Assembly: GCA_965233625.1 (NCBI GenBank)
Contig: OZ247499.1
Location: forward strand, 4,960,001-5,024,000
Origin: G965233625 sp965233625
GTDB lineage: Bacteria; Planctomycetota; Planctomycetia; Pirellulales; Pirellulaceae
Direction: 5' to 3'
Length of the DNA stretch: 64,000 nt
How positions within the stretch are numbered: position 1 is the stretch's first letter; each line of letters begins with the position of its first letter. A model generated the notes under the pieces. It did no database searches. It had not been told where the DNA came from and saw only the letters and a list, made by a program, of their open reading frames with translations. The translations under genes were made by a program, and so were the position numbers. Positions 51,420 to 60,799 of the stretch are shown here, piece after piece.

Positions 51420-54400
51420 TCACGGGATGAAGACGAACTCGTTACTGTTAAGCAGCGCCCGGCAGAGTGTTGCCAGGCCGTGCTGCTTGACGATGCTGGC
51501 CGACAGTTGCAACTGTTCAGGTGTTGGGTTGCGGCCGTAGGCGAGTTGAAAGGCTTGCGTGATGGCGGCGGCTGTTTGCGGGTGTTTCTTTTCGAGGGTC
51601 GCGGCCATGCTCTGCGCGCGGCTGACGACGAAACGGCTGTTGAAGAGATTGAGCGCCTGCACCGCGGTGGTGGAACGGCTGCGGACAGGTGCGGGCTGAC
51701 CGGCATCCGGGCAGTCGAAGGCGCCGAAGACGGGGGCGGGCTCCATGCGCACTTTGTGCGCGTAGATCATCCGCCGGAGATGTTGCGGCTGCAACTGCTC
51801 GATGGGTTTGAAGCCCGATGTGCCGCCGCGCGACTGGAACAGGTCATAGCCGCGGCCGCCCATCTTCAGGTTCAATTCGCCCGAGATCGCCAGCATCGAA
51901 TCGCGCAGCGCTTCCGCCTCCATCCGCCTCGACGGGTAACGCCATAGATAGCGGTTGCCGCGATCCTTCTGCCGGGCGGCGGGGTTTATCTGATGCGATT
52001 GCCGGTAGGTAGCGGTGCTGCAAATCAGCCGGTGCATGTGCTTCACCGACCAGCCGCTGGCGACAAATTCCGCCGCCAGGTAATCAAGCAATTCTGGATG
52101 CGAAGGCCGCCCGCCATTAAGGCCGAAATCATTAGGCGTCTTCACCAGTCCCTGACCGAAGTGATGCTGCCAGATGCGGTTCACCATCACGCGGGCAGGC
52201 AACGGGTTCTGTGGTGAAGTCACCCACCGCGCCAGCGCCGTCCGCCGGGCGATGTCGCTGGCCGGCTGCTGTTGTAGCCCCGGAGAATCGTTGTGCGAAA
52301 CGCCGAACAACGCGGGAACGGCGGCCAGCGTCTCCTCCAACGGCTGTTCTGGATCACCGCGCCGCAGGGCAAAGGTTTTGCCCGGCGTTGTCGAAAGTCC
52401 CGCGAACACCATCTGCTGCCGCGAGAGCTGCGCGATCTCCGTCGTAATTTCAGCACGCCGCGCTGTTAACTTCCGCGTCTGTGCGGCTGCCGCGGCGGGC
52501 TGATGTCGCAGGCGGGTGAATGCCGGGCTGGCGGGCGTGGTGCGTGGCAGGCGGTCTTCGTGGCTGGCGACAAGCTGCCACGTTTTGCCATCGACCGATG
52601 TTTCAATGCGGTAGGCGGATGCCAGCCGGTCGGCGTATTTGCCGTTGCGGTCGCGGCCCCATACGATGCGGTTGATCGACTGGGCCAACGGCAGTTCGAT
52701 CTGCACCCAGCCGCCGCCGTACTGATTGGAGATCCAACTGCTGCCGTTGCCGTACACGCCATCGTTGATCTTCTGCAACTTGTGCGAACCTTGATTGTCG
52801 CCATAGTTGCCGGAAGATGTCGCCGCGCCTTCCTTCGCCAGATTTCGGCTGCCGCCTGTCGCGTAGATTTCCAGCTCATCGATGCAGGGCTGGTGACGGT
52901 TATCGTCGATGGTCGCCAGCGTCGTGAAGCGGACGAACTTCGCCTGCGTGGGTGCAAACCGTTCCACGTTTTTCACCGGACTTACCGGGTCGCGTAACAC
53001 CGGCAGCGCGGGTTGTTGCTGCTTTGCAACGGAAGATTCTTCCTGCAGCACGATCACATCCGCGGTGATGCCGGTGCCCGTCTTGCCGCCGCGGAGCACG
53101 ATTTTTGCACCGGGTGAAAGCTGCACCAGACCGGCATCATGCAGGCCGCTCCACAGGGGCTTCAACGGCGTCTTGCCGCGGGTTACACCTGCGGGGTAGT
53201 ACTGGTCGATGGTCGCCAGCGGCTGTTGATCGTCCAGCGTCTTCAGATCGCCGTCGGCGTCTAATAGATAGCGGGCGTCGCGTGTGTGCACGCCGCTGCC
53301 ATGCACGCCCCACGACAGCCACAGGCGGAAACTGCCGGCAACGCCCGGCTGATACGTCAGCACATCTTCGCCCGGGCGGTTGTCCCACCACAGGTAACTG
53401 CCGCCGCTGAGATTGGGCGCCCGTGTGGCGGAACCAACGTCGTTCAGATGGCCGCGCTGCTTCCCGGCGGGATTGCGGCCCGGACCATTAGGTTTATACA
53501 GCGAAACGGCGGCCGGCGACGTTTCGTCCAGGGTGATCGTCCGCCCGGTAAAGGCGAGCGGTTGAAACTGCTGCAACTCTGCGTCAATGCGCTGCTTCTC
53601 CGCTTCCAGTTGTGCAATCCGCTGTTGCTTCTGCGGCTGGTCACCGGTTTGCATTGCCCGTTCGCCGTACTTCACGCCGGCGAAGAACGCTTGCAGCGCG
53701 TAATAGTCACCGGCGGAAACCGGGTCGAACTTATGATCGTGACAACGCGCGCAGCCGATGGTCATGCCCAGCATCGCGCCGCTGAAGCCAACGATCATCT
53801 CATCCAGTTCATCCTGCCGGGCCAGCCGTTTGGAAGCGGCGTCTTTCCCGATCTGCCCCGGCAACAACGCGGCAGCCGTGACCAGAAAACCGGTCGCCTC
53901 GACCTTGCCAGTGGTGTCGCCCACAAGCTGTTCATGCAGAAACTGGTCGTACGGTTTATCCTCGTTGAAGGCGGCGATGACGTAATCACGATAAGGCCAC
54001 GCGTTGTCGCGCGGCGTATTAACTTCAAACCCGTGCGTATCGGCGTAACGCACCACATCCAGCCAGTGCTGTCCCCAGCGCTCGCCATACCGCGGACTGG
54101 CCAGCAACCGTTGCTGCAGCTTCGCGTAACTGTCTGGATCTTTAGAACTCACAAACGCCGCAACTTCGGCAGGCGTGGGTGGCAGGCCATGCAGATCCAG
54201 CGTCAGGCGGCGGATCAATGTGCGGCGGTCTGCTGGGGGCGAAATTGTTAGTCCATGTGCTGCGCGCTTTGCCGCCAGTAGACGGTCGATCTCTGCGGCT
54301 TTCTGCTGGTCCGTCTGCTGATGCTGGGCGGCGGTCAGCGGTTTGACGGGTTGATAGGCCCAGTGCTTCAGACGGTGGTCGATGGACTGCTCGCGATCGA

Positions 54401-54800
54401 AGGCGGTTTCCGGCCATCTGGCGCCCGCGTCGATCCACTTCTTCAAGAGTTGAATTTCGGCAGCGGGCAACTTTTCGCCGGGCGGCATGAGCGTATCTTC
54501 GTCGCTGCTGGTGATACGGTGCACCAGTTCGCTTTTGTCGCTGCTGCCAGGAGAAATCACCGGCCCGCCGTCGCCGCCCTTGAAGGCGAATTTCCGCACA
54601 TCCAGCCGCAAGCCGGATTCCTGTTCGTCCGGGCCATGACAATCGCCGCATCGTTGTTGAAGGAGCGGCCGGATCTGTTTTTCAAAATCAATCTCGTCCG
54701 CGCATACACCCGCCGGGGCGCCCGATGCAAACAACAGCGCAAGCAAGATGCACGTGCGTAAACGATGAATCGAATTCGTAGCAGAGCCTGTGAACTGCAT
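51420..54800 (-). CDS. PSD1 cytochrome-c / DUF1549 / discoidin-like / DUF1553 protein
   Basis: A 1126-residue exported protein. Signal peptide 1-34. The cytochrome-c part has CGDCH (51-55) and LMPPGEKLPAAE. DUF1549 (about 165-370) has RRLTLDLHGLPPTPAEVAAF, HWLDVVRYADTHGF and a second haem-like CARCHDHKFDP. The middle (about 410-790) is an insertion not found in the 43.3-kb paralogue, comprising a golvesin-like beta module (GSFRLWLSWGVHGSGVHTRD) and an F5/8-type C (discoidin) domain (NLAKEGAATSSGNYGDN, YRIETSVDGKTWQLVASHED), both expected to bind sugars. DUF1553 closes the protein (RVMVNRIWQHHFGQGLVKTP). AGGAG lies 11 bases before the ATG. No DUF1501 partner is adjacent. Confidence 0.9.
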   Translation of the reverse strand: MQFTGSATNSIHRLRTCILLALLFASGAPAGVCADEIDFEKQIRPLLQQRCGDCHGPDEQESGLRLDVRKFAFKGGDGGPVISPGSSDKSELVHRITSSDEDTLMPPGEKLPAAEIQLLKKWIDAGARWPETAFDREQSIDHRLKHWAYQPVKPLTAAQHQQTDQQKAAEIDRLLAAKRAAHGLTISPPADRRTLIRRLTLDLHGLPPTPAEVAAFVSSKDPDSYAKLQQRLLASPRYGERWGQHWLDVVRYADTHGFEVNTPRDNAWPYRDYVIAAFNEDKPYDQFLHEQLVGDTTGKVEATGFLVTAAALLPGQIGKDAASKRLARQDELDEMIVGFSGAMLGMTIGCARCHDHKFDPVSAGDYYALQAFFAGVKYGERAMQTGDQPQKQQRIAQLEAEKQRIDAELQQFQPLAFTGRTITLDETSPAAVSLYKPNGPGRNPAGKQRGHLNDVGSATRAPNLSGGSYLWWDNRPGEDVLTYQPGVAGSFRLWLSWGVHGSGVHTRDARYLLDADGDLKTLDDQQPLATIDQYYPAGVTRGKTPLKPLWSGLHDAGLVQLSPGAKIVLRGGKTGTGITADVIVLQEESSVAKQQQPALPVLRDPVSPVKNVERFAPTQAKFVRFTTLATIDDNRHQPCIDELEIYATGGSRNLAKEGAATSSGNYGDNQGSHKLQKINDGVYGNGSSWISNQYGGGWVQIELPLAQSINRIVWGRDRNGKYADRLASAYRIETSVDGKTWQLVASHEDRLPRTTPASPAFTRLRHQPAAAAAQTRKLTARRAEITTEIAQLSRQQMVFAGLSTTPGKTFALRRGDPEQPLEETLAAVPALFGVSHNDSPGLQQQPASDIARRTALARWVTSPQNPLPARVMVNRIWQHHFGQGLVKTPNDFGLNGGRPSHPELLDYLAAEFVASGWSVKHMHRLICSTATYRQSHQINPAARQKDRGNRYLWRYPSRRMEAEALRDSMLAISGELNLKMGGRGYDLFQSRGGTSGFKPIEQLQPQHLRRMIYAHKVRMEPAPVFGAFDCPDAGQPAPVRSRSTTAVQALNLFNSRFVVSRAQSMAATLEKKHPQTAAAITQAFQLAYGRNPTPEQLQLSASIVKQHGLATLCRALLNSNEFVFIP

Positions 54801-54916
54801 AGCAACGTAAACTCCTGAACCGCCTGCTGGACCACGTGGCTCTAATATAGCCGCTGGGCTTCAGCGAATCGAAGTTTGCGTGCAGAACGCCATCCGGCAA
54901 CTGTCGAAGAGATCAC

Positions 54917-56347
54917 CTATTCGATAGGTGGAACGCCAATCGCCGGTGGTTGTTTCGGCAGGCTTGGCTGCGTGGGCGATGATGCCGGGGCCATCTCCGG
55001 AGGCGCCATCTCCGGCGTTTTTTGTGGCGGTGTTTTTTGCGGCGTTGCGGGGGCGGCGGGGCCGGGCGTCTCGATCTTTTCGCCTTGAACCGGCTGTGGC
55101 TGTTTGGGCTTGGTGACCGGTGCTTTGCCTTGCAAGACGTTCAGTGCCTGCTGCATGGTTTTCATGTCGCCGCCGGAGAGATCATGAAAACGAATCGCCG
55201 TAGCAACCCGCGCGGCGATCTGCGGATGGGCGCCGTTAATTTTACCCAGGCTCGTTGCGGCAGCTTCGCGGACGAACGGGTCTTCGTCCGTCAGCAGTTT
55301 CACCAGGGCGCCGTTGGCCGATGCCGCCTGCGGGCCGGTTTCGCCAAGTGCTTCAATGGCCCACAGTTTATCTTCTGGTGTGGTGAAACGAAGCAGTGAA
55401 AGCAGCCCGTTGACCAGCGGTTGACGGTGCAGCGGTTTCAACTGAAGCAGCAATGCTGCGGCCTGGCGGCGGACTTCGTGTTTATCGCTATGCAGCAGCG
55501 CGTGAAGCTGCGGTTCGATATTGCTATGCGGCGCCTCAATCTTGATGAGCGTGGCAAGGATGAAGAGCGGCTCAATGATATACGCCGTGCGGAGGTTCAG
55601 GAACCGGCTTTCGTCTTCCAACGGCGGCAGCGGTCGCGGTTTGACGCCAAGTGCTTTGGCGATGGTGGCTTCTTTTTCGCGTCGCGCCTTCTCCTGTTTT
55701 TCTATCAGGCGGATCGGCAGCGTAAAGGCGCCAATCTCGGCGGTGAAGCCAGGCTCGCGCTGAATTTCGCCGGTCCAGGCCGGGCCATACATGGCGATGT
55801 TCATTTTCAGGCCGCGGAATTGCAGATCCCGCCGCGCTGCCAGCGCCGTCAGCGATGAAGTTGCACGCCGCGCAACAGCCTGGTTGGGCATATCGTATAG
55901 CGCCTGAACAGCGGCGTATTGTTTGATGCCGCTGTGCGAGTTGAGCGCGGCAAGGTACGCGTCTATCGCCTGCGGCAGCAATTCCGGCGCGACGCGGGCC
56001 AGCGTGTAAGAGGCCACGTAGAACCGCAACGGGTCGTTACCATACGCCTGCTGCTGAACGGTCCTCAACAGCGCCGGGCCAGCGGCGCCCAGGTCTTTCT
56101 CTTCAAAGTTAATCAGCACGCAGCCTGCGGGTCCGGCGGTCGAGATTGGCGCAGTTGCCACGGCGCGCGTCAGCACGGGCGCCGCACGACTGGCTACGTT
56201 GTGTAGCTGATCGCGGGCGCTCTCGCGGATACGCTGATCCGGATGCGTCATCGCCTGCAGCAGAAAGGCTGGATCCTTTTCCGCCGCCGGTGCAATCGTT
56301 CCCGTCACCAGGACAAGAACCATTGCTGCCAGAAATCTCATATTCAT
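54917..56347 (-). CDS. Exported HEAT-repeat protein
   Basis: A 476-residue protein with a signal peptide (about 1-22, ending APA), HEAT/armadillo-like helical repeats (about 28-420; clearest at DEDPFVREAAATSLGKINGA and SDKHEVRRQAAALLLQLKPL) and a low-complexity C-terminal tail of Pro, Lys, Gln and Glu (about 425-476). No catalytic motif. Likely a periplasmic interaction scaffold. The ATG at 56347 begins MNMRFLAAMV; a frame nine codons longer lacks signal-peptide character. Downstream of the DUF58 gene on the same strand, with a 187-base gap. Confidence 0.75.
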   Translation of the reverse strand: MNMRFLAAMVLVLVTGTIAPAAEKDPAFLLQAMTHPDQRIRESARDQLHNVASRAAPVLTRAVATAPISTAGPAGCVLINFEEKDLGAAGPALLRTVQQQAYGNDPLRFYVASYTLARVAPELLPQAIDAYLAALNSHSGIKQYAAVQALYDMPNQAVARRATSSLTALAARRDLQFRGLKMNIAMYGPAWTGEIQREPGFTAEIGAFTLPIRLIEKQEKARREKEATIAKALGVKPRPLPPLEDESRFLNLRTAYIIEPLFILATLIKIEAPHSNIEPQLHALLHSDKHEVRRQAAALLLQLKPLHRQPLVNGLLSLLRFTTPEDKLWAIEALGETGPQAASANGALVKLLTDEDPFVREAAATSLGKINGAHPQIAARVATAIRFHDLSGGDMKTMQQALNVLQGKAPVTKPKQPQPVQGEKIETPGPAAPATPQKTPPQKTPEMAPPEMAPASSPTQPSLPKQPPAIGVPPIE

Positions 56348-56534
56348 CGTCCCGCCGCGGCTGTTGGTCTGCATGCTTGATCAGTCGATTGCCAGCGCGT
56401 AACGGGCGCCGGTTCCACCGATTGTAATTGCGGGAATGGCCGCGGGAACAATCGCAGGCGTACTCCCAGGCGAAAACCAGGAAGCAGGTGCGGTTGTAAC
56501 GCTGAATCCAACTGCAAGACACGTCGCCGCCGGG

Positions 56535-57842
56535 CTACCGTGTTGCCAGATCCACGCACACCGTGGCGATAGAACTGCTATCGCGCAGGTGACGGCATTC
56601 AATTCCCGCAGCCAGCAGAAGACCGGCTGCCTGGGCGTAGTCGTATTCCTCGTAGATATTAAGAAGAGCGGTAACGGCGAAACCGCGGCGCCGCAGGTTG
56701 CCAAGCGACACTGCCGTTTCATTGGTTACAATCGGCACAATCGCCACAACAGTTGCATCTCTCACCAGTTGAGACGAAGTTTCCAGCACAAGTTCTGGAA
56801 GTTTTAGGCCCGTCGTCAGTTCCAGGCGGGCCAGAGTTTCCAGAATCTGCGCCAATTGCCCAGCTCCACGGCGGGTTTTCACGATAGCTGGCTGCAAGCG
56901 GTCACTATCAGATAGCAGTTCTACGGATTGCTTAATCAGGTCGCGGGTCCGCGAATCGGTCTTCCAGCCCTCCGTGCGGATGCGGTCTGCAGCATCGCGG
57001 CCATTGGTGACAAGGCCCACCTGCTGCCCCATTTCAAACAGCGCGCCAGCAATAGAAGCAGCCGCCGTCACGGCCAGGTCCGAACGCACCGGCTCGTGCG
57101 AAGGGTTGAACGAATCCGCATGAAAATCCAGCAGCAGCGTGGCGCCGGCAATGCTGGAAGGTTCAAACACTTTGCTATGCAACTGCCCGGTCCGCGCGGT
57201 CGCGCCCCAGTGCACGCGGTTGAGTGGGTCGCCCGCGACGTACGCCCGCACCCCGGCGGTGCGGGTGGGGTCTTCGTACAGGCGGTGCAGCATGCGGACT
57301 TCGCCCACGGGCCGTTTCGAGGAGACATCGTATCCGGCCAGCGCCTGCGAGTCCGGCAGCACCGTCACAAACGCAGGCGGCGCCGCCACGCGGAACCGGC
57401 GGTGCAGACCAAACACATCGCCGCTTTCCAGCAGCAGCGGACCGAGCTGATAGTAACCGCGGCGGTTGCACAGGACCTGATAGAACATCGTCCGCGTGCT
57501 ACGCGGCATGAGCATCGCCAGCATCAACCGCTTGCCTGTCACGGCCAGCCGGGGCGGCGTGTGCAGCATGAATTCCACGGGCAGCAGATCTTCGATCAGA
57601 ATCCAAGGCACCGGCAGCATGCCTGTGTTTTCGATCGTGATCATCACCGTTACGGTATCGCCAATCTGCGCCTGCGATGTCGACACCTTCCGCGTCGCCC
57701 GCACGTTCCTGGCCAGCCAGTACGTCAGCGCCCGGCTGATCAACAGCGCAGCCAGCAACGCATACATGGCGTACGCCAGCAGGCTGAAATCCAGAAGCAA
57801 CGCCAACAATAACAGCGCTGCCGCACCGGCGTACCATTTCAA
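56535..57842 (-). CDS. DUF58 membrane protein
   Basis: A 435-residue protein with two N-terminal membrane helices (about 2-38), a beta-rich region with GDTVTVMITIENTGMLPVPW and the DUF58 signature at about 205-240 (VRAYVAGDPLNRVHWGATAR, then LHSKVFEPS). A vWA-like C-terminal part follows. DUF58 proteins usually accompany a MoxR ATPase and transglutaminase-like genes; neither is in the adjacent sequence. The start is TTG at 57842, with GGTGA close upstream; no in-frame ATG gives the full first helix. Confidence 0.88.
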   Translation of the reverse strand: MKWYAGAAALLLLALLLDFSLLAYAMYALLAALLISRALTYWLARNVRATRKVSTSQAQIGDTVTVMITIENTGMLPVPWILIEDLLPVEFMLHTPPRLAVTGKRLMLAMLMPRSTRTMFYQVLCNRRGYYQLGPLLLESGDVFGLHRRFRVAAPPAFVTVLPDSQALAGYDVSSKRPVGEVRMLHRLYEDPTRTAGVRAYVAGDPLNRVHWGATARTGQLHSKVFEPSSIAGATLLLDFHADSFNPSHEPVRSDLAVTAAASIAGALFEMGQQVGLVTNGRDAADRIRTEGWKTDSRTRDLIKQSVELLSDSDRLQPAIVKTRRGAGQLAQILETLARLELTTGLKLPELVLETSSQLVRDATVVAIVPIVTNETAVSLGNLRRRGFAVTALLNIYEEYDYAQAAGLLLAAGIECRHLRDSSSIATVCVDLATR

Positions 57843-57861
57843 TCAGTCACCATTATTTAGC

Positions 57862-57890
57862 TAGTAGGTCAGGCGCCTGCCTGACGATGG
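57862..57890. repeat. Family A repeat, single arm
   Basis: One arm of the palindromic family (GTAGGTCAGGCGCCTGCC core), directly upstream of the DUF58 start, without its inverted partner. The following bases (TTGAGGTGGATTCCG) resemble the loop of copy 1, so it is probably a truncated element. Confidence 0.7.
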
Positions 57891-57958
57891 TTGAGGTGGA
57901 TTCCGTATCGTCGTCGGTCTCGCCGCCTGTTCTTCGGGTTTGCTGCCTCAACAACAGA

Positions 57959-58321
57959 TTAATTCCGCGATGGATACGTTCCTTTGATACAGATGATGTA
58001 TCGCAGCGGACCGGTTGTTTTCTCTGCGACAGCCTTCGGCAGCACCTGTTTGCGCAGGGTCTTTTCTGCTTCGCGCATATCGGGCAGCTTAAACGTGGTG
58101 CGGCCGTCGCCTCCGTAGTTCGTTCCTAATAGTGAGAACAACGCTGTATTACTGGCGATGGGCAGGGTCTGGCCTTCGCAGTACGCCCAGTTGCGTTGTG
58201 CGAATCCGTTGGCCGTCAGCTTGATGTCGCCCAGATAGTCTTCCGCGGCAGCATGGCCGGGCAGTGCAAACAACAATGCAGCGAAGCAGAGAACGGCGGC
58301 GACGCAGGTCAGGCTCTTCAT
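57959..58321 (-). CDS. Exported phage tail-collar domain protein
   Basis: A 120-residue protein with a signal peptide (1-25, ending AAA). The rest is a compact phage tail-collar/MdpB-like domain: GDIKLTANGFAQRNWAYCEG, QTLPIASNTALFSLLGTNYG, GDGRTTFKLPDMR and, at the end, RYIICIKGTYPSRN. In phages this domain sits in short tail fibres; stand-alone bacterial relatives (microcystin-dependent protein type) are unexplained. Export here points to a surface or matrix role. It is divergent from the Hcp gene, whose product has another phage-tail fold. Confidence 0.8.
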   Translation of the reverse strand: MKSLTCVAAVLCFAALLFALPGHAAAEDYLGDIKLTANGFAQRNWAYCEGQTLPIASNTALFSLLGTNYGGDGRTTFKLPDMREAEKTLRKQVLPKAVAEKTTGPLRYIICIKGTYPSRN

Positions 58322-58598
58322 CAGTGGTATCTCCGTAAAGATGGAAGGGAAAGTGCATCCGCCCCGTTTTCGCCTGATGCGGCTGCCGGGTCAAGTTTCT
58401 TCAGCAGCGGCGGTTTCTGGCTGCGGAAGGCAGGCTGGCGGTTTCCCGTTAAATTCCGGGCGGCATTTCCGTGCGGGCGCGTTTTCTTGTCCTACACTTT
58501 CAGCGGACAAGGCCACTTTGGGGGTGGCTGGAGAAAGCTCGCACAAAACATATTCATGTCGTCCCGCAACCGGGAGGGCATTACGGGAGACCGGTTAC

Positions 58599-59096
58599 AT
58601 GGCATTTGACGCCTTTTTGCACATTGACGACATTCCAGGCGAAAGCACCGACAGCGCACACGACGGCTGGATCGAAATCAAAAACTACGAACACGTCGTG
58701 AACCAGCCAATCTCGGGTTCGGTCAGCAGCGGCGGCGGCCTCAGCAGCGAACGCGTCAACCACGGCGCCTTCTACATCACCAAAGAACTCGACAAAGCCA
58801 GCCCGAAGCTGCACCTCTACTGCTGCAACGGAACGCACATTCCAAAGATCCAGCTGCAACTCTGCCGCGCCGGCGGCGACAAGCAGCAGTACATGGAAGT
58901 CACGCTGGAAAACTCCATCGTTGAAAGCGTCGAAAGCGCTGGCAACTCCGAAGGCGATGGCAGCCTGCCAACCGAAACCGTCGCTTTCCGCTACGGCAAA
59001 ATCAGCTGGGCCTACACCGAGCTAGATCACAAGACCGGCCTGGCCAAGGGCGACATCGCCGCCGAATGGGACCAGGAAGTCAACACCGGCGCTTAA
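58599..59096 (+). CDS. Orphan Hcp1-family protein (T6SS tube/effector family)
   Basis: A 165-residue Hcp1-family protein: MAFDAFLHIDDIPGESTD, GWIEIKNYEHVVNQPISG, AFYITKELDKASPKLHLYC, IQLQLCRAGGDKQQYMEV and FRYGKISWAYTELDHKTG are diagnostic. In type VI secretion, Hcp hexamers stack as the inner tube. No TssB/C, VgrG, TssM or ClpV gene lies in the window, so this is an orphan copy. The ATG at 58599 has GGGAGA 8 bases upstream; the upstream open frame is not Hcp-like. A long, strong terminator follows, suggesting high expression. Confidence 0.92.
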   Translation: MAFDAFLHIDDIPGESTDSAHDGWIEIKNYEHVVNQPISGSVSSGGGLSSERVNHGAFYITKELDKASPKLHLYCCNGTHIPKIQLQLCRAGGDKQQYMEVTLENSIVESVESAGNSEGDGSLPTETVAFRYGKISWAYTELDHKTGLAKGDIAAEWDQEVNTGA

Positions 59097-59159
59097 GGCG
59101 ATTGGCGCCAGGCGATTGGCGCAAGCCAAACGCCAGTGCTACAAGTTAGCGTCGATAAG

Positions 59160-59204
59160 ACAAACGCAAAAAGGAGATCAGCAATGGTCTCCTTTTTCGT
59201 TTGT
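59160..59204 (+). terminator. Strong terminator after the Hcp gene
   Basis: An interrupted stem: AAAAAGGAGA with TCTCCTTTTT (10 bp), one bulged C, then ACAAACG with CGTTTGT (7 bp), loop of 10 (59178-59187). The A-run and T-run within the stem let it work on either strand. Confidence 0.82.
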
Positions 59205-59293
59205 GTTGCCGGACCGCAAAAACGTTTTCTCAGTTGTAGCGGGACGATTCAATAGCTGTGGGGCGATTTGTTATGAAGCGATTTCCAGTCACT

Positions 59294-59746
59294 TCATTCA
59301 TCCGGCCAGATCTCGCCGACAGTCCGCCAACACCTATGTTCCAGATCGTATCGTGGGGCTTCGAGGCCGCCATGGAAAAAGACATACGCGGGGGAGTAGA
59401 GCTTCGGCCCATCAGTTGCCAGCCAGCGATCAGCGAACCACAAAACGATTTCGTCAGAGATCACCGCAAACGTGTCTACACCTGATTCTTTGAAAGATTC
59501 CATCGATTCAAAAGAGATTGTGTCGTGGATGACATCGCCTTCAAGAATGGTTTCCTCGGTTTGAATGAGGTGGATCCCGAGAAAGAATGGGTCTATTTCG
59601 AACTGAAGACGCTCGGAATGGCCGAGGTCGAACCGTTTTGCCAGTTCGTGACGAATTGCTGATTCAGTCGATTCATTCCAAGCCTGGAGCGAATCTCGAA
59701 CGTGCTGTGAAAACTCTTTGGACATCAAGTGCAACACCAGCCGCAT
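59294..59746 (-). CDS. Hypothetical protein, 150 residues
   Basis: No family recognised. The N-terminal half is helical (FSQHVRDSLQAWNESTESAI); the middle has strands (FEIDPFFLGIHLIQTEETIL) and the C-terminus an aromatic-rich stretch (SPAYVFFHGGLEAPRYDLEH). Codon use is clearly less GC-rich than the neighbours, which suggests acquisition by transfer. Start at 59746 or at an ATG seven codons later. Convergent with the Hcp gene. Confidence 0.5.
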   Translation of the reverse strand: MRLVLHLMSKEFSQHVRDSLQAWNESTESAIRHELAKRFDLGHSERLQFEIDPFFLGIHLIQTEETILEGDVIHDTISFESMESFKESGVDTFAVISDEIVLWFADRWLATDGPKLYSPAYVFFHGGLEAPRYDLEHRCWRTVGEIWPDE

Positions 59747-60022
59747 TACGTTTGAGACAACTCAGTAGAGATTAGAGTTTACCAAGGCGGGCAGCCCAAC
59801 CCAGAAGCGGCAGCCGAAAGCACTCCGGCAGATGGTCGAATGAACTTGCCAGGGCTGCGCCCTTCGCTGACTTGAAGGCGCCCCGTTGGGGCTGCTGGGG
59901 TGATCTTGTGGCCGTGTTTCTGCCCCTTCTACGCCGTTCCGGCGGCAATACCCCTTGCCGGGGCGTGGCTGGTGGGTTATTCAAAAGACAGAGACGCTTT
60001 TTCTTCCGCGGCTTGTCTGTCT

Positions 60023-60787
60023 ATGTCTGACTCATCCACTACAAATGCTTTTCCGGCTGCGGGCCGGATTGATTTGCATACCCACCTGCTGCCAGGTGTG
60101 GATGATGGGTGCCAGACGCCCGCGCAGTCGCTGGAGTGTATCCGCCGGTGGATTGAGGCGGGGTTTAGCGGTTCGGTCTGCACGCCACATGTGGGGCCGG
60201 GCTGGTACGCCAAGAATAATCCGGACAACATTGCCGAGTGGATGCCGGCGCTGCGGCAGGAAGTGGCCGATGCGGGGCTGGACTATCAGTTGTGGGATGG
60301 CGGCGAAGTTCGCATCCTGCCGGAAACGATGGAGTGGTTCTCTTACTGGGGTCTGCCAACGCTGGGGCCGGGGCGGTGTGTGCTGCTTGACTGGTGGGGC
60401 GCCGACTGGCCCGACTTCTGCGAAGAAACGCTGCAGTTTCTGCTAGACAACGGCTATCAGCCCATTCTAGCGCATCCAGAGCGGATGCAGTTTGATGATG
60501 ACACGTATCACAAAGTAATCAGCAGCCTGCTGGAACGTGGCGTGTGGCTGCAGGGCAATCTGAACAGTATCGCCGGCGGCGAAGGCAAACAGGCGCAGAG
60601 CCGTGTGCTGGAACTGCTTGATTCTGATGACATCTACGTGCTGGCCTCCGACTCGCATCGTCCGGCGGACCTGGATCAGCGGGTGGAAGCGGTTTCCATT
60701 GTGGAACAGCAGTACGGGGCGGAACGTCTGGAACTGCTGCTGACGACGCGTCCGCGGGAGATTCTCGTTCATAACATGATCGAGTAA
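60023..60787 (+). CDS. PHP-family protein-tyrosine phosphatase (CpsB/YwqE-like)
   Basis: A 254-residue PHP-domain metallophosphatase. Metal-binding blocks: IDLHTHLLPGVDDG (HxH, residues about 18-20), CTPHVGPGWY, ILAHPERMQ and ASDSHRPADL. The order and spacing match CpsB/CapC/YwqE enzymes that dephosphorylate tyrosine kinases controlling exopolysaccharide synthesis. No polysaccharide genes are adjacent. ATG at 60023 (MSDSSTTNAF) is preferred; the upstream frame is not family-like. Convergent with nth, 12 bases apart. Confidence 0.86.
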   Translation: MSDSSTTNAFPAAGRIDLHTHLLPGVDDGCQTPAQSLECIRRWIEAGFSGSVCTPHVGPGWYAKNNPDNIAEWMPALRQEVADAGLDYQLWDGGEVRILPETMEWFSYWGLPTLGPGRCVLLDWWGADWPDFCEETLQFLLDNGYQPILAHPERMQFDDDTYHKVISSLLERGVWLQGNLNSIAGGEGKQAQSRVLELLDSDDIYVLASDSHRPADLDQRVEAVSIVEQQYGAERLELLLTTRPREILVHNMIE

Positions 60788-60799
60788 TCAGCGCGGGTT

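Noticed and set aside
58599..59096. Type VI secretion locus
   Set aside because: Only Hcp is present; no sheath, baseplate, membrane complex or ClpV genes occur in the window.
57959..59096. Prophage remnant
   Set aside because: A tail-collar domain and Hcp are the only phage-like folds; the collar protein has a signal peptide, and there is no integrase, capsid, portal or att repeat.
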